Positions 44,101-47,985 of a stretch of 47,985 nucleotides of DNA are shown here, piece after piece; position 1 is the stretch's first letter, and each line of letters begins with the position of its first letter. A model generated the notes under the pieces. It worked only from the letters and a program-made list of their open reading frames with translations. It was not told the DNA's origin and ran no database searches. The position numbers and the translations under genes were made by a program. Origin of the DNA: Akkermansia muciniphila. GTDB taxonomy: Bacteria > Verrucomicrobiota > Verrucomicrobiia > Limisphaerales > UBA1100. The stretch covers positions 1-47,985 of the forward strand of contig CAMDOH010000012.1 of the NCBI GenBank assembly GCA_945903605.1, written 5' to 3'.

Positions 44101-44525
44101 TTCGCGGGCGACCAGTGATGGATGTCGTGCAATCGCACAAGTCGTCGGAACCAGCCGAAGCGATTAAGCCAATGTCCATCGACATGAAAAGCGGAATGCA
44201 CCACACCGATGACGCACCAACCGTAAAGGAAACCGCCGAGACTCATGGCCATTGCGTGCGGCCATGGCAACAGGACAAATTGTGCGCCGAAAATACCGGA
44301 CAACAGCACGTACCACGTCCATGAATTAGCGTCGCGATAATGAGGCGATCGGAGTTGGTCGATGGGATATTCCACTTCGTGATGTTGCCAGTGGCGGTAG
44401 ATGAACACGGGACCGAATGCGCCGCGATGCTCGACAAACCGGTGCCAGAAATAACCGGCCACTTCAATCACGACGGGTGCGGCCAATGCCGCCACGAGAA
44501 TCGTCGGCCATAATTTGGCATCCAT
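44001..44525 (-). CDS. Fatty-acid-hydroxylase/sterol-desaturase-family membrane enzyme
   Basis: This 174-residue protein has the eight-His diiron signature in the right order: HRFVEH (H28, H33), HWQHH (H45, H48, H49), HSAFH and a following H118, and HDIHH (H133, H136, H137). Hydrophobic segments lie at about 8-27, 70-88 and 92-112. The family hydroxylates or desaturates lipids, sterols or carotenoids at the membrane; this short form resembles carotenoid-hydroxylase-like proteins, but the substrate is not fixed by sequence. Initiation is from the ATG at 44525 with AGGAGG five bases upstream, partly buried in a hairpin. Its 3' end overlaps the GNAT gene by 100 bp. Confidence 0.92.
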   Translation of the reverse strand: MDAKLWPTILVAALAAPVVIEVAGYFWHRFVEHRGAFGPVFIYRHWQHHEVEYPIDQLRSPHYRDANSWTWYVLLSGIFGAQFVLLPWPHAMAMSLGGFLYGWCVIGVVHSAFHVDGHWLNRFGWFRRLVRLHDIHHWSPANYGILFFGMDRLFGTLREDFPAAKESIFPLARR

Positions 44526-44527
44526 AA

Positions 44528-44549
44528 TTGCCTCCTGTTCTCAAGGCAA
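44528..44549 (-). promoter_or_regulatory. Hairpin sequestering the ribosome-binding site of the fatty-acid-hydroxylase-like gene
   Basis: In the minus-strand RNA, arms TTGCCT (44549-44544) and AGGCAA (44533-44528) pair around a 10-nt loop, ending two bases before the AUG at 44525. The second arm and the loop end together form the Shine-Dalgarno sequence AGGAGG, so pairing would hide half of it. The stem is short, a property shared with RNA thermometers. Confidence 0.4.
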
Positions 44550-44651
44550 CTTAGCACCAGTTCGACAATTCGGCCTGCAAACATTGATACGTTTCAAAGA
44601 ACTTGGAACTGCGGTGATTGGGTGTCACGCTAAGTTGAGTGTGCTGAAGTC

Positions 44652-45557
44652 ATGCTGACATTTGAAACAATGCTGGCCGAAATGAACGGCGCGAGCGCCT
44701 CTTCTCCGTCGATTCTAAATGGGATTGGCGAACTGCTCAAGCTCTGGGGAAAGTGTCTCGGCAATACTTTTCTTCACGGCGTGGTTTGGGGAATCGCCGG
44801 ACTTTTCTTGGGCGCCATCATTGGATTCGGTCTCTACTGGTTTATCCAGCGCAAAGGCGGATTTGTTGCGACTTGGAATTGGTATCGGTATTTTCGTTGG
44901 CTCTGGCCGGTCATTTTCATCGTGTGCATTTGTATCGGGATCGGATTGGGCGGGATGATTTACGGTGCGGGACGCGAGTTGAAGGCGCAGGTCGTCAAAG
45001 ACAAGATCATCGACCAGACTTTATACAAAGTTTACGCGGCGGCATTTTGGTTTCGCAAATCTGAGATGGGAACGGGCGGAATTAACGGTGAACTTTTGGA
45101 ACAGGATTTCGAAAAATTGATCGCCGAACTGGAATCGCTCGGCCGATTTTCGGAAGGCATCCAGGAAAGCGTGAAGTCCCGGATCATTGAACAAGCGCGC
45201 AAGTCGGGCGTTGGGAAGATGAAAATCGCCCTGCTCGAAAAGGGGCTGGATTGGTTCGTACAACAGCAAATCGACAAGGCGATGAAAGAGGAAGATTACC
45301 GGCTGTTCATCGCCGTTGCATTGGGATCGAAATTGCCCGCTGAGAAATTGCGACAAGGAAGATCCGTGGCCGACTCTGCGATGGGACAAGCCCGAGCGGC
45401 GGCCGGTGAAGCCATCAGCGGCGCAGTCAATCCCTACGCGGCCCTGTTTCTCGCATGCGGATTGGGCATTCCGTTGTTCTTATTCGGTTTCTTCCGGCTA
45501 CTCGTTCATTTCACACGCAAGAAAGTGTCACCCGGTTTGCCGCCGCAGTTGCTTTGA
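44652..45557 (+). CDS. Membrane protein of unknown function
   Basis: I do not recognise this 301-residue protein. It has three clear membrane spans: about 42-65, 84-106 and 268-287. Between the second and third is a helical domain of about 160 residues with charged stretches (ELKAQVVKDKIIDQTLYKVY, RGRIIEQARKSGV-like). The end is basic. The gene is divergent from the fatty-acid-hydroxylase-like gene, with 126 bp between. It is 87 bp before the cytochrome-PA14 gene, so co-transcription is possible but not obvious. Confidence 0.72.
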   Translation: MLTFETMLAEMNGASASSPSILNGIGELLKLWGKCLGNTFLHGVVWGIAGLFLGAIIGFGLYWFIQRKGGFVATWNWYRYFRWLWPVIFIVCICIGIGLGGMIYGAGRELKAQVVKDKIIDQTLYKVYAAAFWFRKSEMGTGGINGELLEQDFEKLIAELESLGRFSEGIQESVKSRIIEQARKSGVGKMKIALLEKGLDWFVQQQIDKAMKEEDYRLFIAVALGSKLPAEKLRQGRSVADSAMGQARAAAGEAISGAVNPYAALFLACGLGIPLFLFGFFRLLVHFTRKKVSPGLPPQLL

Positions 45558-45644
45558 TGGTTTGGGCTGGGCAATATTTCTCGTTCCCATGAATTGGTCG
45601 AATGTGCCCGAAGAGCACCTCGTCCGAGCAAGGTATATTTCAAA

Positions 45645-47177
45645 ATGAAAACTGGATTGATAATCTTTGGAATGGTGATTTGCGTCATTGCAAGTTCAGC
45701 GGCAGACGACCCGGCGCTGATCACGAAGGGCGAACAATTATTCCTGACTAAAGTTTGCGCGACGTGTCACCAGGTCAAACCGGATCAAATCGCACCAGCG
45801 GGTATTGCGATGAAGGCGCCCAAATTCATCGGCGATTTCTGGGGCAAAGAACGTGATGTCACCCTGGGTTTTGGCGGGCCGGTCAAGAAGGCGATGTTCG
45901 ACGACGCGTACTTCATCGAATCCATTCGCAACCCCATCGCAAAGATCGCAAAAGAAGCCGCCGCACCGATGCCGCCGCCACCGCAAGTGGACGACAACGA
46001 AATGAAGGCGCTCATCGCCTATGTGAAATCGCTCAGTGGATCCAAAGGCGCCAAAGGGGTGTTGAAGGATCTCACTTACAAATTGTATGAGGGCAGCTGG
46101 ACCAAGTTGCCGGATTTCTCAAGCCTGACACCGAAACAATCCGGCGCCATTGCCGATGGTGTGATCGATCAGAATATTTCGAAGAGACGCGATGGGTTCG
46201 CGCTGGTATTCGAGGGTAAACTCACTGTGCCGAAAGAAGGGACTTTTACATTCAGGCTCGGCTCCGATGATGGTTCGCGGTTGGAAGTGAACGGCAAAGA
46301 AATCATCAGCAATGACGGCATCCACGCTGAAACCGAAAAAGAAGGAAGCGCGAAGTTGCCTGCAGGTGAACATGTCGTGCGCGTTTCCTATTTCGAACAG
46401 GCCGGCGGAGAACATTTGGGATTGAGCGTGCGCGGCCCGGGCATCGGCCAGTTGCAACTCGCTCGCGAATCTGTCGCCACCAAATCGGCGAGCACTCAAA
46501 CGGGTATTCCCATCGAACCTGCGAATGGCGAGGCGGTGATTTATCGCAACTTCATCGAGGGCGCCAGTCCTCGTGGCATCGGTGTGGGTTATCCTGAAAA
46601 ACTGAACCTCTGCTTCGATGCCAATACGATGCAATTGGCGATGTTGTGGCAGGGATCATTCATTGATGGCGCACGACACTGGAGCGGACGCGGCACAGGC
46701 TTCCAACCGCCATCGGGCTTTTATGTGCTCAAGCTGACAAAGGAACAACCGTTTGCTGCGCTGCAAAATGCAGAGGCGCCGTGGCCCAAGATCAAAGTGC
46801 GAGCCGAGAACATCCAGTTTCGGGGTTACCGTCTGGCCGAACAACGCCGTCCAGTTTTTCAATACGATGTTGGCAAAGCGCGCGTGGAGGATTACTCCGC
46901 GCCAGTCGCTGGCGAAAAGCCCTCATTCATCCGTCAACTTACGATCACCGACAGTGGCAGTGAATCCTTGTGGTACCTCGCAGCGGCAGATGGATCGATT
47001 GTTGCCAAAGCGGGCGGATACAAGATCGGGAAAGATTTACACATAACATTTCCCGGCTGGACAGGCCCGGCGCCGCTCTTGCGGGAAAGCGCTGGGAGAA
47101 AGGAATTGCTCCTACTTGTACCGCTGAAAGAGGGCGGCGCAAAATTCTCGCAGCAGTACCATTGGGACCTCGAATAA
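45645..47177 (+). CDS. Exported cytochrome c fused to a PA14 domain
   Basis: This 510-residue protein starts at the ATG at 45645. A signal peptide (about 1-19) precedes a class I cytochrome c domain with C38-A-T-C41-H42 and a Met-rich region (AAAPMPPPP) that can supply the distal ligand. Residues about 145-290 are a PA14-type fold (GFALVFEGKLTVPKEGTFTF, LGSDDGSRLEVNGKEI, KLPAGEHVVRVSYFE), usually carbohydrate-binding. The rest (about 300-510) is beta-rich and unassigned. It is an envelope redox protein presumably held near glycan. It precedes by 14 bp the next gene, a sugar-dehydrogenase-like propeller with which it is probably co-expressed and may exchange electrons. Confidence 0.92.
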   Translation: MKTGLIIFGMVICVIASSAADDPALITKGEQLFLTKVCATCHQVKPDQIAPAGIAMKAPKFIGDFWGKERDVTLGFGGPVKKAMFDDAYFIESIRNPIAKIAKEAAAPMPPPPQVDDNEMKALIAYVKSLSGSKGAKGVLKDLTYKLYEGSWTKLPDFSSLTPKQSGAIADGVIDQNISKRRDGFALVFEGKLTVPKEGTFTFRLGSDDGSRLEVNGKEIISNDGIHAETEKEGSAKLPAGEHVVRVSYFEQAGGEHLGLSVRGPGIGQLQLARESVATKSASTQTGIPIEPANGEAVIYRNFIEGASPRGIGVGYPEKLNLCFDANTMQLAMLWQGSFIDGARHWSGRGTGFQPPSGFYVLKLTKEQPFAALQNAEAPWPKIKVRAENIQFRGYRLAEQRRPVFQYDVGKARVEDYSAPVAGEKPSFIRQLTITDSGSESLWYLAAADGSIVAKAGGYKIGKDLHITFPGWTGPAPLLRESAGRKELLLLVPLKEGGAKFSQQYHWDLE

Positions 47178-47191
47178 CTCGGAGACAATTT

Positions 47192-47985
47192 ATGAAGCCA
47201 TCATCCATTCTATTTTCGCTGTTGTTCATCGGTGTGCTTTCGGCGGCAGAAGTGCCCAAGGAAGAAGATTATTATCCCATCACAAGAATCCCCGTGCCCG
47301 AAGATGTCGTGCTTGAAGCGAGCGGATTGGAAATGCTGCCCGGCGGCAAGCTGGCCGTGTGTACGCGGCGCGGCGATATTTACACCATCGAAAACGCGTT
47401 CGAGACGCCGGCGGGAAAGGCGAAGTTCAAACTGTACGCCAGCGGCCTGCATGAACCGCTTGGAATGGCGCTGAAGAATGGATGGCTGAATGTCACGCAA
47501 CGGTGTGAATTGACGCGCATGAAAGACAACGACGGTGATGGACGTGCCGACGTGTTCGAGACCATCAACGACGGCTGGGGAATCACCGGCGATTATCACG
47601 AATATGCCTTCGGCACGGGACCGGACAAATCAGGCAACACTTGGATTGTGCTCTGTTTGACCGGCTCGTTTTCCAGCGAGATCGATTTCCGAGGCTGGTG
47701 CGTGCGCGTGACGCCCGACGGCAAAATGATTCCGACAGCCAGCGGCATCCGGTCGCCGGGAGGCATCGGATTCAATCATCTCGGTGAAGTTTTTTATGCG
47801 GATAATCAGGGGCCGTGGAACGGTTCGAGTTCCTTAAAACACGTGCCCGTGGGTTCGTTTCAAGGTCATCCCGGTGGATTTCGTTGGTTTGAAAAAGCAG
47901 CGGCAATGGGCAAACCCGTCATCCCAAACACCAACAGCCGGATGGTGAAAGAACGCGAACGCGTGAAGGAACTCGTGCCGCCAGC
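47192..47985 (+). CDS. Exported glucose/sorbosone-dehydrogenase-like propeller, partial
   Basis: 264 residues are visible before the window ends. A signal peptide (about 1-18, ending LSAAEV) is followed by DYYPITRIPVPEDVVLEASG, LEMLPGGKLAVCTRRGDIY, LHEPLGMALKNG, LNVTQRCELTRMKDNDGDG and GIGFNHLGEVFYADNQGPWNG. This is the start of the PVC-type membrane-bound dehydrogenase/NHL propeller. The ATG has GGAG upstream. Members often continue into cytochrome and other domains, so the full product may be much longer. Coupling with the cytochrome-PA14 gene suggests a periplasmic sugar or polymer oxidation unit. Confidence 0.9.
   Translation, partial: MKPSSILFSLLFIGVLSAAEVPKEEDYYPITRIPVPEDVVLEASGLEMLPGGKLAVCTRRGDIYTIENAFETPAGKAKFKLYASGLHEPLGMALKNGWLNVTQRCELTRMKDNDGDGRADVFETINDGWGITGDYHEYAFGTGPDKSGNTWIVLCLTGSFSSEIDFRGWCVRVTPDGKMIPTASGIRSPGGIGFNHLGEVFYADNQGPWNGSSSLKHVPVGSFQGHPGGFRWFEKAAAMGKPVIPNTNSRMVKERERVKELVPP

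Noticed and set aside
1-47985. tRNA, rRNA, insertion sequences or prophage genes
   Set aside because: No cloverleaf, transposase, integrase or terminal inverted repeats were seen on reading both strands.

Overview
The window reads as chromosomal DNA of a free-living PVC-group bacterium, most likely a Verrucomicrobiota of the Limisphaerales/Pedosphaera type. The basis is gene content: five DUF1501 twin-arginine proteins, a DUF1549/DUF1553 protein with an N-terminal haem domain, PQQ-like and WD40 propellers, an FG-GAP/UnbV protein, a sulfatase, a cytochrome c-PA14 fusion and an H-X9-DG pseudopilin. Lineage assignment is inference from these families; no rRNA or tRNA gene was seen.

Layout. 1-290 is the 5' part of an M16 metallopeptidase gene. 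393-6325 is a minus-strand cluster that looks more AT-rich than its flanks: a coiled-coil protein, two proteins with three cysteine-depleted copies of a zf-TFIIB-like fold, a modular LRR-like protein with an Asp/Ser linker, a soluble M48 metallopeptidase with a TerB-like tail, and a solo LuxR-type HTH protein. A 482-bp non-coding stretch with a perfect 17-bp inverted repeat precedes it. 6808-8285 holds an FmdB-type zinc-ribbon protein and a conserved unknown. 8329-10853 (+) holds an SPFH protein, a ribbon-helix-helix protein, a secreted esterase and a small exported protein.

10873-23905 is ten consecutive minus-strand genes typical of PVC export and degradation clusters: a DMFase-beta-like protein, four DUF1501 proteins, one DUF1549/1553 protein, an unknown twin-arginine protein, an alpha/beta hydrolase, a WD40 protein and a small cytochrome. 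23974-29242 (+) holds a sulfatase, an ABC exporter pair, a hydrolase and a pseudopilin. 29262-32930 (-) holds a phosphofructokinase with pyrophosphate-type active-site residues and an FG-GAP/ASPIC-UnbV protein. 33062-35112 (+) is leuC-leuD, overlapping at its 3' end a convergent secreted esterase. 36348-42494 (+) holds three PQQ-like propellers, a MORN-type lipoprotein, a small membrane protein and the fifth DUF1501. 42501-47985 holds an isoaspartyl peptidase, a GNAT acetyltransferase, a fatty-acid-hydroxylase-type membrane enzyme, a membrane protein, a cytochrome c-PA14 protein and a partial sugar-dehydrogenase-like propeller.

Most of the window is therefore envelope and export machinery for scavenging complex organic matter, interspersed with a few core genes (leuCD, PFK). 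The strongest candidate for an undescribed system is the 393-6325 cluster. The strongest candidates for cis-regulation are the 17-bp palindrome in front of that cluster, the alternative stem-loops at 41055-41119, and a hairpin that buries the ribosome-binding site of the fatty-acid-hydroxylase-like gene at 44528-44549.
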